A stretch of DNA of 64,000 bases from Siphonodentalium dalli (lineage: Eukaryota; Mollusca; Scaphopoda; Gadilida; Siphonodentaliidae), in contig CP136066.1 in NCBI GenBank assembly GCA_032622095.1, forward strand, positions 95,811,319-95,875,318, given 5' to 3'. Shown here piece after piece: positions 8,779 through 20,300 of this stretch; position 1 is the first letter of the stretch; the number at the start of each line of letters is the position of its first letter. Position numbers and translations under genes: made by a program. Below the pieces are notes generated by a model. The model saw only the letters and a list, made by a program, of their open reading frames with translations. It did no database searches and was not told the origin of the DNA.

Positions 8779-10736
8779 AACAAAATATTAAAAACAGTGT
8801 AAAATTAAATCGGTACCATGTTTGTTTATGTGACGACATATCATGTCTCGATCCGTGCGGAAAATAAGTCATGATGGCACAAAATAATAAAGCCACCAAC
8901 CTTCAATTGCATGGTCTGAATTTTGTTATCAATGATCGATTGATTGATCATGGTAATGCCATTTAGAAAGGCAACCGTGTGTCATTATGAACTAAAATAA
9001 GCCAGCGCAAAAGGTTGCAAAACAAATTTTATCAGTAGACTGATAATTTGCTTTATTATATGATCATTAAATTTCTCCGGCGAACCCTATAGCAATTGAT
9101 TGGCGTGGCCGGGTTGATAAATCACGATATTAACCCGGCGCGGGGTTAATAACAAAATATGTGTTACGTCAGGCATAAGAGGTGGCTGTCCAATCATGTT
9201 ACGCATAACTTTGCAACCAGCCAATCAAAATTGCTTATACATAATTCATTTGTCGTTGATTTTCGGAAGAGAGAACAGTAAATCTGCTGTTTGTTGAATA
9301 TATTTGTCTCTTCAACCCCTATAGTAGTACTCTAATTGGCTACCAGGTAAAGAATGCCGCTAGTTCATATAATAAAACAGATTGGAGGCTAATATTCACC
9401 TTGGCCTGTGGCCTCGGTGAATATTAACTTCCTCGAGTTATCCTCATGTCAACCTCGAAACGAGTATAATTTGGCTGTTCATCTGGGATGCGCGATCCCA
9501 TAGTGTCTTCAAACCAGGGAAATGGAGGACTTAGCACTGTATAATAGTTAAAAGCCCACTTAATTTTTGAACACCCAGATAACATTATATAAAATATACA
9601 CCATATTATATACCATTTGAAAGAGAAAACTCCAAAACATCGTATTATCAACTTATCCGGTGTAATAAACTGAAGACATGTTGTTGTTGTTGAGTTGCCA
9701 ACGCGTTTTTGTCATCTATGTTGCAGTAAAAAGCAGTATTATTTTCAATGCAGGGGGAATAACTCTATATATTAAAGATAGAGTTCTTCCCCTTCCATTG
9801 AAAAAGTTTGAATTCTGTTGCATTCTGGGATCCAGAGGGGGGACGAAGTATTTCTATGATTTTTGCAGTTTTATATTTCTCTGTGGGCATCTTCTGAGAC
9901 ACAGATGTGTCAAATAGTGATGAATTATAGTATTTTAATCATATTTTATGGCATAGATTGTTATTAAAATCGTATATCAAGTCGCTATAAAAAAACTAAT
10001 CGCCGACTCGAAAATTAAGTGGGCCTTTAAATATATCCATAATATTTGAATTCAGCATGTGCCTGACCTGATTATGTTGATATAATATACAAGTTTTGAT
10101 CTAAGAAACGTCTAATTATTATTGTATACATATAAATTCTAATATAAAAAATAAACGCCAGTCACAGACGTTTTTGTATAAGGTTAAATATGCATGATCC
10201 TTCTTTATCAATATGCGAGAACGCCTGGTGATCACATGCATCATATATATGGCCTTTGAATGCTGACAGGACCTGAAGTTTGAAGTTATAAATTCTAGAT
10301 ATAAACTGGTCCGATAACTGATAGATCCATGCATATGGGTTATATAACGTTGTAACAATGCATTGGCATTATGATGTGACATCGTTGCGGGTTCCATCCG
10401 CCAAACGAGAAAGGAATCCCGAACTGCAACTAATACCTGCACATTTCGGGATCACCGTACTGACAATATAAATGAACCACATGCGATTTCTTTATATATG
10501 CGTGAACAAATTACCATTTATAACTGAAATGGTCATGGTTCCTTGGTATGACATACTGAGATATCCCTCAGAAACTCAGAAAAAACTTCGGTCCCTATTT
10601 GAAAGCGACGACAATTTCTGACATTTGAATACGTCGGTCTGGGAAATAGTTGTCCGCATGCAGACTTGAATTTCATGCAATTTCGAGTAACTTTGATTCT
10701 CGGGACACAGAGTTAATGCCCCATGGGCATGGCAGC
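8779..10736. other. Non-coding stretch downstream of the GGY1 terminator copies
   Basis: It holds the partial third GGY tail (to about 8905), a CCCGGCGCGGGGTTAA dyad near 9140, the hairpin 9384-9432, and an ORF at 9678-9917 whose differences between loci are mostly amino-acid changing. No gene is supported. It mirrors 23830-25766. Confidence 0.6.
9384..9432. repeat. Hairpin with TAATATTCACC arms
   Basis: TAATATTCACC and GGTGAATATTA flank a 15-base loop rich in GGCC. Copies are at 25132-25180 and 58379-58427. The adjoining GACATGAGGAT sequence links it to the repeat at 4618-4723. Confidence 0.75.
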
Positions 10737-10740
10737 TTAA

Positions 10741-10988
10741 CCCTTTCATAACGGAGGCTGTGCTGGCGCATCATTAAATACCCTGTGCTAGTGCATTCTC
10801 TTATATATGCGAGTCGACCATATATGGATCGCCTCGCATTTATAAGAGAATGCACTGGCTTACACCATCAAGGTAAATATTGTTAAGCCAGTGTATTATC
10901 ATATATATGCGAGGCGACTCGCATATATAAGAGAATGCATTGGCACAGGGTTTTCGAAAAAATTCAGGGAGCTCCCGTCATGGAAGGG
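10741..10988. mobile_element. Second piggyBac-like TTAA MITE (248 bp)
   Basis: TTAA occurs at 10737-10740 and 10989-10992. The ends are CCCTTTCATAACGG and CCGTCATGGAAGGG. The interior is a set of inverted units built on ATTCTCTTATATATGCGAG and its complement, so the element can fold into several hairpins. Copies are at 23578-23825 and 56795-57042, and an interior fragment is at about 40812-40870. Confidence 0.8.
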
Positions 10989-11088
10989 TTAAAGCCTGAA
11001 TTTATGATCGCTGTGTTACACCCCGGTCCGGCGCCGTTTAATTTTAGACTTAGATAATGCTTATTGTATGTGAACACATATATAAAAT

Positions 11089-11295
11089 TTAGCTATTCGC
11101 GGATAATTTAGACCATTTCTGTTCTCCATTATTTTCAGTCTCCAACATGAATTCAGGTATGAATTCTGGACGACGAACAATCATGGGTGTCGACCCCCTC
11201 TCACTCTTGCTTGTTGCTGGACGACCGAACAGCTCACCCCTGGAAAACGTCGTCGTGCTGAAACTCCTGCAAGAGAATACTAGAGATCCTGACAA
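11089..11295 (-). CDS. Candidate exon/ORF, 68 codons, unknown protein (locus 1 copy)
   Basis: The frame starts MSGSLVFSCRSF and ends with a PEFIPEFMLE stretch, NNGEQKWSKLSANS and a stop. An acceptor-like TTCTCTTGCAG lies inside the 5' part, so the true unit may be a terminal exon beginning there. Copies are at 23272-23478 and 56488-56694. In the third copy I count three silent changes and one replacement (S to G), a pattern expected of coding sequence, although the sample is tiny. No upstream exon, promoter or poly(A) signal was identified. I do not recognise it. Confidence 0.3.
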   Translation of the reverse strand: MSGSLVFSCRSFSTTTFSRGELFGRPATSKSERGSTPMIVRRPEFIPEFMLETENNGEQKWSKLSANS

Positions 11296-11524
11296 TGTTA
11301 TATCTGTCTGATCGTTTCCTCATCACACAGGGACGTGGTGACAGGTGGGTGTCTCTTCCTCCCAACTATAAGCTAAACAAATTCAACCGTTGAAAATAAT
11401 AATGCTCGACAAAACGTCGATGGGAATAAGTTAAAATTGTTCTGACATTTTGATTCTCCAACAAATTTTAGCGGCGAAATTTGCTACTTTGTTGTACCAT
11501 TATAGGTCAGTTTGGAACTTTCCA

Positions 11525-11731
11525 TCAATTGGCAACTTGCGGTATACAAGTACCAGGTGGAAAATTGCAACCGGGTGGGGGGCATGGAATTGGACAGACT
11601 TGGAATATTTCTGTCAGACTAAAGAGGGAGTACTTGGAAATTCTATCTTGCATGGACAGCACTGCGTCTTCACCCACCCACCCAAATTGAGAACATCTAG
11701 CCGCGTTCCTGAATGACGGTATCCACACCAC
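11525..11731 (-). CDS. Candidate Cys/Pro-rich ORF, 68 codons (locus 1 copy)
   Basis: The C-terminal part reads VCPIPCPPPGCNFPPGTC, then IPQVAN and a stop, resembling a small Cys-rich secreted segment, but there is no signal peptide at the start. An acceptor-like TCTGACAG precedes that part. The locus 2 copy at 22836-23042 is intact. In locus 3 the acceptor AG is lost and one C is missing from the run near 56205, shifting the frame. An overlapping ORF on the other strand is equally long, so coding status is doubtful. Confidence 0.2.
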   Translation of the reverse strand: MVWIPSFRNAARCSQFGWVGEDAVLSMQDRISKYSLFSLTEIFQVCPIPCPPPGCNFPPGTCIPQVAN

Positions 11732-12363
11732 AACGGCGGATTCGGCATGTCATCACATTGTGCATTTGTTTTATGTAAATATATTATACATTCCTGGTGG
11801 GGTGGCTGAAAGTATGAATAAACTATCTGGAAAAATTATAGCGACTCGTAATCTTCATGCATCAAAAAATCGTGCATACAAATTTGGGTTAATAGAGTGA
11901 ACCGAATACATATTTGGTTCAATGGATGTCTCACATTTTCCATGTCACCGTAATAAAATACGTCCATAAAAACACGAAATACTAAGTCATCGTTCGAAGT
12001 TTATCAGCTCTTTACAATTTTTCCGCACATAAGTTATGTCAACGCTCTGTATTTTTTACCTTATACCAGGAAATAACAAGAAAACCAATGTCAGAAACGG
12101 TAACGCGCTCAAGATCATATATTATATACCCATGAATGTAATTATAGAATATAAAATATATTGGTTTCACGAATGACCAACTCATAATTCCGTTAAAACA
12201 ACTAATCCTCAAATTATTACGGCTTAGCACTGAAGGTTTCTGAGTCATGCATCTCACCAGAATTCCCAACTACACCTTTTACCGGACTCGACCTCCGGGT
12301 CGCAATTCGACTTTTAATCCGTCCCAAAAGTTCCCATTTCTATAAATAAAACGCCCATGGCCC

Positions 12364-12660
12364 ATGTGTACCAAGAATCAGCGAAACATTATACGCGCGG
12401 AGCGAGAAACTAGCACAGAGCGCTCTTTATTATTCCAAGCCGAAGTCAACAAGGCTCTGTTGGTTTATTTGTTTGTTTTTATATTTGATTATTTATCGAG
12501 CTACATTGATCACTGGAAACATGATACAATGAGACAAAAGTGCGAAATTAATAGACTAGCACTAAACGCTTACGTTAAAGATTGTCTATCTCTTCCTGGA
12601 ACCATGCACTTTCTACAACAACAACAACAACAACACAATTTCGAGGAGACTCGTTTTTAG
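12364..12660 (+). CDS. Candidate 98-codon ORF with a polyQ tract (locus 1 copy)
   Basis: The frame includes a hydrophobic segment (LLVYLFVFIFDYL) and ends with a CAA run giving Q6 before HNFEETRF. Copies at 21898-22203 (Q9) and 55129-55422 (Q5) are on the minus strand. The other differences I see (K/N, D/E) are replacements. A TATAAATA lies just upstream at about 12340 but is too close to be the box for this ATG. It is most likely a microsatellite inside a chance frame. Confidence 0.2.
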   Translation: MCTKNQRNIIRAERETSTERSLLFQAEVNKALLVYLFVFIFDYLSSYIDHWKHDTMRQKCEINRLALNAYVKDCLSLPGTMHFLQQQQQQHNFEETRF

Positions 12661-14281
12661 ACACGTTAGAACTGCTGTTCACAAACACACACATCTGGTG
12701 TTACAAATAGTTAACATAAAAGTGTTCTAAAGGATAAATTTTCAATTAAAATGTAGTAATGTTATAAAAATAGCCGCATAAACTGTCCAGATTCCTAGAA
12801 AATAATTCAAAGAAAAATTAAGTTCCTAGTGACTGAAGGTCCAATGGACTGATTACCATGACTGGTATTTATTATTTTACACCCCGAATCTATACAAGAA
12901 GATCAGAGAAGAGATATATCATCTATACGATTACGAGTCGCTTTATCAATTAATGAATGACAATTATATACGCTGAAGGTGTCCAATCACATTTAGCGTT
13001 CGTTGCTATATACATGTATGCATGTTATATATGTATATGTGCATGTTCATTGTTCTGTGCATTGTTTTGTTCATTGTCTGTGTTCTAATAAAATGTTCCA
13101 AATACATGCTGTGTTCAGTGACATCGTCCACGATAATTAGCTATGGGGTTGTGGGGGCCAGTGATGCTGTTAATAAATAGTAATTTCGTGATCAAATCAG
13201 AACATCCATCGTCTGCATGAAACATTCAAAAAAACATATATATATATTCCAAACTAAATTAATAACAGATGTTGCAAACCTATAGGAAGAGCAATATCTT
13301 GATTGGGGGCCAGTTTGCACCATCCAGTGTGGCCAGTATTATTTATTTTTGTTAAATATAACTGTAATTGAATGTTTCATACATATACTTCATACCTTTG
13401 GTATAACGAACTACCCCTGACAAGAAAGGGTACTACGTCACTGTGTTCTTCGGTCAGTTGTCGTTTTGACATATCCGTAGTTACGATTACGGTTTTGAGA
13501 ATCCAAGTATGGACATACGAGCTTTGCATGCAATCGTCGAGCCAACCACTGGAAGATATATAGTCCACGACATATTTTGACTATGAACACTCGTTGCTGC
13601 CTGTGTGTTTACTTACTTTGTGACCGATGTAACCGGTTAACGGTAATTCTGATTGAACCCCACCCCCACATGGCGCCTGACGCATGACGATTAATTACTA
13701 GATATAATACGAGCTTCATTTTTAAACACGCAACAAGTCATTGAAAACAACCCACCACTGTCATCATCTCACGACTTTGTCTGTCCCCCTTTTGTCTTCT
13801 ATTTTCTCCTCCCCCTCTCTTTCTCTCTATTACCCTCTCGGCATCCTTCTGTCCATAACAATCTTTTTCCTCTTTTCCATCCCTGATTCAAATTATGTTA
13901 TTTATCTCGAATTCTCCGAAAACCTGTATTTCCAAACATTCCCGCTGACCTATACCCCCCTTGTCTGATCCTCGCTTCCAAAAATTAACACTTCTAATAT
14001 GCTTATATGTGTCATCTGTATATTATGCTATCTGTTTTGATTTGGAAATAAAAAATATATTTACACCAACCACTGACTAAGATATGATAACAACATAATT
14101 AGGTAAAAAATATATAATCACGACAAAAAACATCACCTCACTGAGAGTGGCAAGGAGTTTGAACGCCACTATATTATAACAAACGGACTCTTAATCGTTA
14201 AATCTGCTAACAGATTTTTGGACCGTCTGAAAAATTTATGACTACTGTTTGCTATTCGTAATTCTTATCAATAGTAGTTAG

Positions 14282-14617
14282 TCATACAAAAGGTGTCCAA
14301 CCATGGGGGATATGTGTGCATCGGTTGCCTAAGTCAATTTCCAGATGCGGGATTTTCGGTCTAAAACCCCTAAATTTCTTCGCCTCTAATTCTACTGGGT
14401 CATCGTGCGGTCGATGATCGATCCCGCGACTGTATACGGTCGTAAATTTACTATCACTTCCTGCATAAATGGCTTGTTCAAATCGGACAATAAATGCCAT
14501 TTGTGAGAATATAATTGTTGAAATTACTTTAATTAGAGGTATATTAGCAGGTAGCAAATAAAAAACAACATCAACAAAACATAAAACAAACAAAAACAAG
14601 TTAAATGTTGCTGCCAT
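14282..14617 (-). CDS. Candidate 111-codon ORF with hydrophobic N-terminus and PVELEAK motif
   Basis: It starts MAATFNLFLFVLCFVDVVFY, a strongly hydrophobic leader, and ends with PVELEAKKFRGFRPKIPHLE followed by an IDLGNRCTHIPHGW stretch. Part of the motif recurs in the diverged element near the palindrome centre (PVELEAKDLG..RSKIPP..MDLL at 17228-17464). Locus 2 (19938-20165) has an early stop inside the motif, and locus 3 (51822-52040) is frameshifted before it. A TTTATGCAG|GAAGT acceptor-like site is shared between the two elements. It is probably a relic of a repeated element; its function is unknown. Confidence 0.25.
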   Translation of the reverse strand: MAATFNLFLFVLCFVDVVFYLLPANIPLIKVISTIIFSQMAFIVRFEQAIYAGSDSKFTTVYSRGIDHRPHDDPVELEAKKFRGFRPKIPHLEIDLGNRCTHIPHGWTPFV

Positions 14618-15248
14618 GTTATAAAATTAGAAGTTTTAACGTGCAAATAAAAAATAAGACTCTTATAGCCGGACGCAAGTTCTTCCCCGTCGCTGGCGCA
14701 GTCACTACGTGTATTAATATTTGGCTAGATGAGCATTATAATTATTGGGGTATTTTCCACGGTAATAAGGACTGAGGTGGCTTTATTTTACCGGTGGCTT
14801 TTTCCGAAATGAAAACTTTGATTCTGGGAACAATTATTGAATCAAACTAAGCTTCCAACTGTTAGCATAATAGATTAGTTACGAGGATAATAAACGGCAA
14901 ATTCAATGTTAAAAACGGGTGATATTTTTTTTCTGTCAGGAATTGTCTGACTGATTGATTGATGCTTTAATCTCATAATTTCAAATGAAAATTGAGAAAT
15001 AGAGAAAGCTATTTACAACAGAATTTGAGATATATACACATATTTTACATATCTCCGTTGCAATGGGTGCAATAACCGAACCCAAATTCGAACTTGACCT
15101 GTATTTCTATGTGATTAATCCACATAACAAATGTGAAGGCTATCGGATAATCAAATATACAAATATACAAAATAATCAGCAAGTCGAAAAGAGGCATAAC
15201 TCCGCCATGCAGTAATGGCCGAACCGGATTCAAATTCGAAATTGATCG

Positions 15249-15341
15249 GAAAATGATAGATATTGCCCCAGTGTGTCCCGGAATCGCTTACAATTTGTGG
15301 TTGATGAATGAAATTGGCTATTCTGCCTTCTATACATTTAT
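15249..15341 (+). other. 93-bp patch copied from a foldback-element arm
   Basis: Loci 2 and 3 have about 5 bp here (GACGT in this orientation). The left arm instead has a sequence such as GATAGATATTGCCCCAGTGT followed by CGCTTACAATTTGTGG, which matches the reverse complement of about 48015-48108 in the second foldback element. No target duplication or transposon ends are visible. Confidence 0.75.
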
Positions 15342-15572
15342 TCCAAATGCCGATATAATCCGATCAACTCCGAATCGACGATAATAAGGTAAAATCAGTT
15401 TCGATTCAGTGGGTGCATGTTATTGTTATTATAACTCCACCCATACATAGATATGTGTAGGATGTACTCCGGGTATGATTTCTCTTATATTTGAGTTGAG
15501 GAATATTCACCAAAATCCAAGATGACGGCCAAAATTGCGACCAGAAATTAAAATATCACGACAGTAATGGCC
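15342..15572 (+). repeat. Dispersed repeat, copy A
   Basis: It runs from TCCAAATGCCGATATAATCC to the CACGACAGTAATG region and includes CCAAGATGACGGCC. It is clearly related to 16634-16872 in the same orientation (shared TTTCGATTCAGTGG, TCTTATATTTGA and GGAATATTCA blocks). Mirror copies are around 19070-19300 and 50950-51185. Confidence 0.7.
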
Positions 15573-16633
15573 GAACCGGATTCAAATTCGAACTTGGGTT
15601 CTCACATGAATGCCACATACCAAGTGTAATCAAATTGTGTCGAATACTATTCAAGTTATCATCCTGTTAACAAACTTTTCGTTGAGACGGACACGCATAC
15701 GGACGGACGGGCACCACTCATTTCTATAGTCCACCGATTATTTATTTTCGGGAGACAACAAGATGAGAAATTGGCACCTGCTATTGTCCCCGTTTCTCAC
15801 TAATTTATCTAGATTTCAACTACATGTGGACTTGACTGCGTGAGATAGACTATCAAAGATTACGTGTATTATGATATATGCTACGGCGACGAATGACTGC
15901 ACACGTCACATCGCGGATGAACTTGTCCGTTGGGCATCCAAAATGGGTACGATATCGGTGAAGTGGTCATCGTCATATTATATGGTTCTTGCATAAATAT
16001 ACCCAGGATTCCCCAAAACGTACGTGCGATCAAATTGAATCTCCCGATTCACCCATGGAATCAACTATCCTCTAATTAACACAAAATAAATACTGAATGC
16101 ACAAACGTACATGTTGTACTCGAAACTACACTAACATCGATTACTTGAAATCGAAATTACATAATAAATAATAAAAACGATTAATTTGAAAGCCGTTTTT
16201 TTTATGAAATTTTGATCCTGAGTCATTTATGCACGTTTAATTTTCTTCCTTAATATAATCATCTAAAAAAAGTGGCCGCAGAGTCTCCAGACAAGATGGC
16301 GGCCAATTTGTTTGATATGCAAGAGGTCTTTTCGGTCGCCGTTATAGTAAATATCATATCACATGTAGTTTTATTTTCAATTCGATTCGTTATGCTAATA
16401 TACAGCGCTTACAAATTTTCCAAAAACCTGACGGCAAAATCCATTATGGCGGCTAACATGGCGGCCGAAATGTGAACAAATGCTAACTTTACGACATTTC
16501 ACCGCTCATCGTTTGTCTGTGGGAAAACATATTGGCTCGATTTTATACATTTATCTTATAGAGCGTTATTTGCGCATACAATGCCTCCATAATATGCATT
16601 CATGGTGGGATAAGTTTGCCCGATATGACGTTT

Positions 16634-16872
16634 TCCAAATGCCGGTATAATCCGATCAACGCCGAATCGACTCTAATAACGTGATATCTGTTTCGATTCA
16701 GTGGCTGTTATGGTTATTATAACACCACCATATATATCTATATATGTGTTTGTAGGAAATACACCGGTTAGGATTGCTCTTATATTTGAATTAAGGAATA
16801 TTCATCCAAATCCAAGATGGCTGCCAATATGGCGACCATAAATTAAAAGATTACAACAGTGAGCGTTGTTGT
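16634..16872 (+). repeat. Dispersed repeat, copy B
   Basis: It is the diverged partner of 15342-15572, with CCAAGATGGCTGCC in place of the GACGGCC version. Mirror copies are around 17770-18010 and 49660-49890. Confidence 0.7.
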
Positions 16873-17295
16873 CACGACAACTCCGCCATGCTTACTGTTG
16901 TGATGCGAAGTACCTGAAATAATCAAAGCTGGTATCGTTTCAAACACATGTGAGCTTGCTGTCCGGAAATTAGTTTAGTTTTAGATAAAACTTGGCATAG
17001 GAAGAGATAGATCACCTTTAGACCGGTAGGTAGGGAGTCTCTACCAGCGCGAAATCTCGACAGACTTTGGCCCGAGCTATTTCAAAATTGTTTTTCTCTG
17101 CATCGTACTTGAGATTTGTGGTGCTTTTTATGCAGGAAGTCGACATCGAAGCGAAGGTAGCAAAAATGCAAATATTTGAGTACTTTTCAAAAACGTATGT
17201 CAACAGGAATTTTCTCGGGTGGACACGCTATTTCTGGAGGCAGTGATAATATACGCCCATATTTCCCAGTAGAATTAGAGGCAAAGGATTTAGGG

Positions 17296-17344
17296 TGCGG
17301 CTGAGTAAATCCATATACGGAGGCGGGATTTTCGATCTAACTAC
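17296..17344. other. Central spacer of the giant palindrome
   Basis: These 49 bp are the only non-palindromic bases at the centre. They match 49181-49229 of locus 3, so the spacer is ordinary locus sequence and belongs with the right arm. The left arm has been joined to it in inverted orientation, and only about one base (G) is shared at the join. Confidence 0.9.
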
Positions 17345-17345
17345 C

Positions 17346-20300
17346 CCTAAATCCTTTGCCTCTAATTCTACTGGGAAATATGGGCGTATATTATCACTGC
17401 CTCCAGAAATAGCGTGTCCACCCGAGAAAATTCCTGTTGACATACGTTTTTGAAAAGTACTCAAATATTTGCATTTTTGCTACCTTCGCTTCGATGTCGA
17501 CTTCCTGCATAAAAAGCACCACAAATCTCAAGTACGATGCAGAGAAAAACAATTTTGAAATAGCTCGGGCCAAAGTCTGTCGAGATTTCGCGCTGGTAGA
17601 GACTCCCTACCTACCGGTCTAAAGGTGATCTATCTCTTCCTATGCCAAGTTTTATCTAAAACTAAACTAATTTCCGGACAGCAAGCTCACATGTGTTTGA
17701 AACGATACCAGCTTTGATTATTTCAGGTACTTCGCATCACAACAGTAAGCACGGCGGAGTTGTCGTGACAATAACGCTCACTGTTGTAATCTTTTAATTT
17801 ATGGTCGCCATATTGGCAGCCATCTTGGATTTGGATGAATATTCCTTAATTCAAATATAAGAGCAATCCTAACCGGTGTATATTTCCTACAAACACATAT
17901 ATAGATATATATGGTGGTGTTATAATAACCATAGCAGCCACTGAATCGAAACAGATATCACGTTATTAGAGTCGATTCGGCGTTGATCGGATTATACCGG
18001 CATTTGGAAAACGTCATATCGGGCAAACTTATCCCACCATGAATGCATATTATGGAGGCATTGTATGCGCAAATAACGCTCTATGAGATAAATGTATAAA
18101 ATCGAGCCAATATGTTTTCCCACAGAGACAAACGATGAGCGGTGAAATGTCGTAAAGTTAGCATTTGTTCACATTTCGGCCGCCATGTTAGCCGCCATAA
18201 TGGATTTTGCCGTCAGGTTTTTGGAAAATTTGTAAGCGCTGTATATTAGCATAACGAATCGAATTGAAAATAAAACTACATGTGATATGATATTTACTAT
18301 AACGGCGACCGAAAAGACCTGTTGCATATCAAACAAATTGGCCGCCATCTTGTCTGGAGACTCTGCGGCCACTTTTTTTAGATGATTATATTAAGGAAGA
18401 AAATTAAACGTGCATAAATGACTCAGGATCAAAATTTCATAAAAAAACGGCTTTCAAATTAATCGTTTTTATTATTTATTATGTAATTTCGATTTCAAGT
18501 AATCGATGTTAGTGTAGTTTCGAGTACAACATGTACGTTTGTGCATTCAGTATTTATTTTGTGTTAATTCGAGGATAGTTGATTCCATGGGTGAATCGGG
18601 AGATTCAATTTGATCGCACGTACGTTTTGGGGAATCCTGGGTATATTTAGGCAAGAACCATATAATATGACGATGACCACTTCACCGATATCGTACCCAT
18701 TTTGGATGCCCAACGGACAAGTTCATCCGCGATGTGACGTGTGCAGTCATTCGTCGCCGTAGCATATATCATAATACACGTAATCTTTGATAGTCTATCT
18801 CACGCAGTCAAGTCCACATGTAGTTGAAATCTAGATAAATTAGTGAGAAACGGGGACAATAGCAGGTGCCAATTTCTCATCTTGTTGTCTCCCGAAAATA
18901 AATAATCGGTGGACTATAGAAATGAGTGGTGCCCGTCCGTCCGTATGCGTGTCCGTCTCAACGAAAAGTTTGTTAACAGGATGATAACTTGAATAGTATT
19001 CGACACAATTTGATTACACTTGGTATGTGGCATTCATGTGAGAACCCAAGTTCGAATTTGAATCCGGTTCGGCCATTACTGTCGTGATATTTTAATTTCT
19101 GGTCCCAATTTTGGCCGTCATCTTGGATTTTGGTGAATATTCCTCAACTCAAATATAAGAGAAATCATACCCGGGGTACTTCCTACACATATCTATGTAT
19201 GGGTGGAGTTATAATAACAATAACATGCACCCACTGAATCGAAACTGATTTTACGTTATTATCGTCGATTCGGAGTTGATCGGATTATATCGGCATTTGG
19301 AACGTCCCGATCAATTTCGAATTTGAATCCGGTTCGGCCATTATTGCATGGCGGAGTTATGCCTCTTTTGGACTTGCTGATTATTTTGTATATTTGTATA
19401 TCTGATTATCCGATAGCCTTCACATTTGTTATGTGGATTAATCACATAGAAATACAGGTCAAGTTCGAATTTGGGTTCGGTTATTGCACCCATTGCAACG
19501 GAGATATGTAAAATATGTGTATATATCTCAAATTCTGTTGTAAATAGCTTTCTCTATTTCTCAATTTTCATTTGAAATTATGAGATTAAAGCATCAATCA
19601 ATCAGTCAGACAATTCCTGACAGAAAAAAAATATCACCCGTTTTTAACATTGAATTTGCCGTTTATTATCCTCGTAACTAATCTATTATGCTAACAGTTG
19701 GAAGCTTAGTTTGATTCAATAATTGTTCCCAGAATCAAAGTTTTCATTTCTGAAAAAGCCACCGGTAAAATAATGCCACCTCAGTCCTTATTACCGTGGA
19801 AAATATCCCAATAATTATAATGCTCATCTAGCCAAATATTAATACACGTAGTGCCGTGCCAGCGACGAGGAAGAACTTGCGTCCGGCTATAAGAGTCTTA
19901 TTTTTTATTTGCACGTTAAAACTTCTAATTTTATAACATGGCAGCAACATTTAACTTGTTTTTGTTTGTTTTATGTTTTGTTGATGTTGTTTTTTATTTG
20001 CTACCTGCTAATATACCTCTAATTAAAGTAATTTCAACAATTATATTCTCACAAATGGCATTTATTGTCCGATTTGAACAAGCCATTTATGCAGGAAGTG
20101 ATAGTAAATTTACGACCGTATACAGTCGCGGGATCGATCATCGACCGCACGATGACCCAGTATAATTAGAGGCGAAGAAATTTAGGGGTTTTAGACCGAA
20201 AATCCCGCATCTGGAAATTGACTTAGGCAACCGATGCACACATATCCCCCATGGTTGGACACCTTTTGTATGACTAACTACTATTGATAAGAATTACGAA

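Larger units (their letters stand above)
10993..14281. other. Intergenic stretch with small conserved ORFs and microsatellites
   Basis: It contains the ORF at 11089-11295, a Cys-rich ORF at 11525-11731 (minus), the CAA-bearing ORF at 12364-12660, a pyrimidine-rich run at 13790-13880 and TA/TG-rich sequence near 13010-13060. 13856-13858 (TAA) is the empty site of the locus-3 Harbinger-like insertion. Nothing else is supportable. Confidence 0.5.
1..17295 (+). repeat. Left arm of a giant inverted repeat (locus 1)
   Basis: Base 1 pairs with 40568 and base 17295 with 17345, so the whole stretch is the reverse complement of the right arm apart from indels and scattered substitutions. Paired coordinates sum to about 34640 at the centre, 34520 near 5 kb, and 40570-40620 beyond the 6.1-kb insertion in the other arm. 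The arm contains GGY1, the nested MITE at 7208-8774, the MITE at 10741-10988 and several small ORFs. It reaches the window edge, so its true outer end is not visible. It has a private 93-bp patch at 15249-15341. Confidence 0.95.
14618..17295. other. Inner part of the left arm: diverged dispersed repeats
   Basis: It holds the pair of related segments at 15342-15572 and 16634-16872, an ACGGACGGACGGG-bearing segment (about 15680-15770) typical of dispersed repeats in marine invertebrates, AAGATGGC motifs near 15525, 16293 and 16812, and an open frame of 70 codons at 17034-17246 (plus) without a clear start. Short ORFs built on ATGGCGGCC (16272-16475) are motif by-products. Confidence 0.5.

Noticed and set aside
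9678-9917. 79-codon hydrophobic ORF (copies at 24647 and 57862)
   Set aside because: Differences among the three copies are mostly replacements, plus an added TTG triplet at the start. No splice or promoter context.
13372-13568. Overlapping 63-codon ORFs on both strands, present in three loci
   Set aside because: Recent locus duplication alone explains the conservation. Both strands cannot be favoured and no signals support either.
16272-16475. 67-codon frame with MAA...MAAEM and a hydrophobic centre (copies at 18169 and 50052)
   Set aside because: Its Met-Ala repeats come from ATGGCGGCC motif copies and its start is GTG. There is no other coding evidence.
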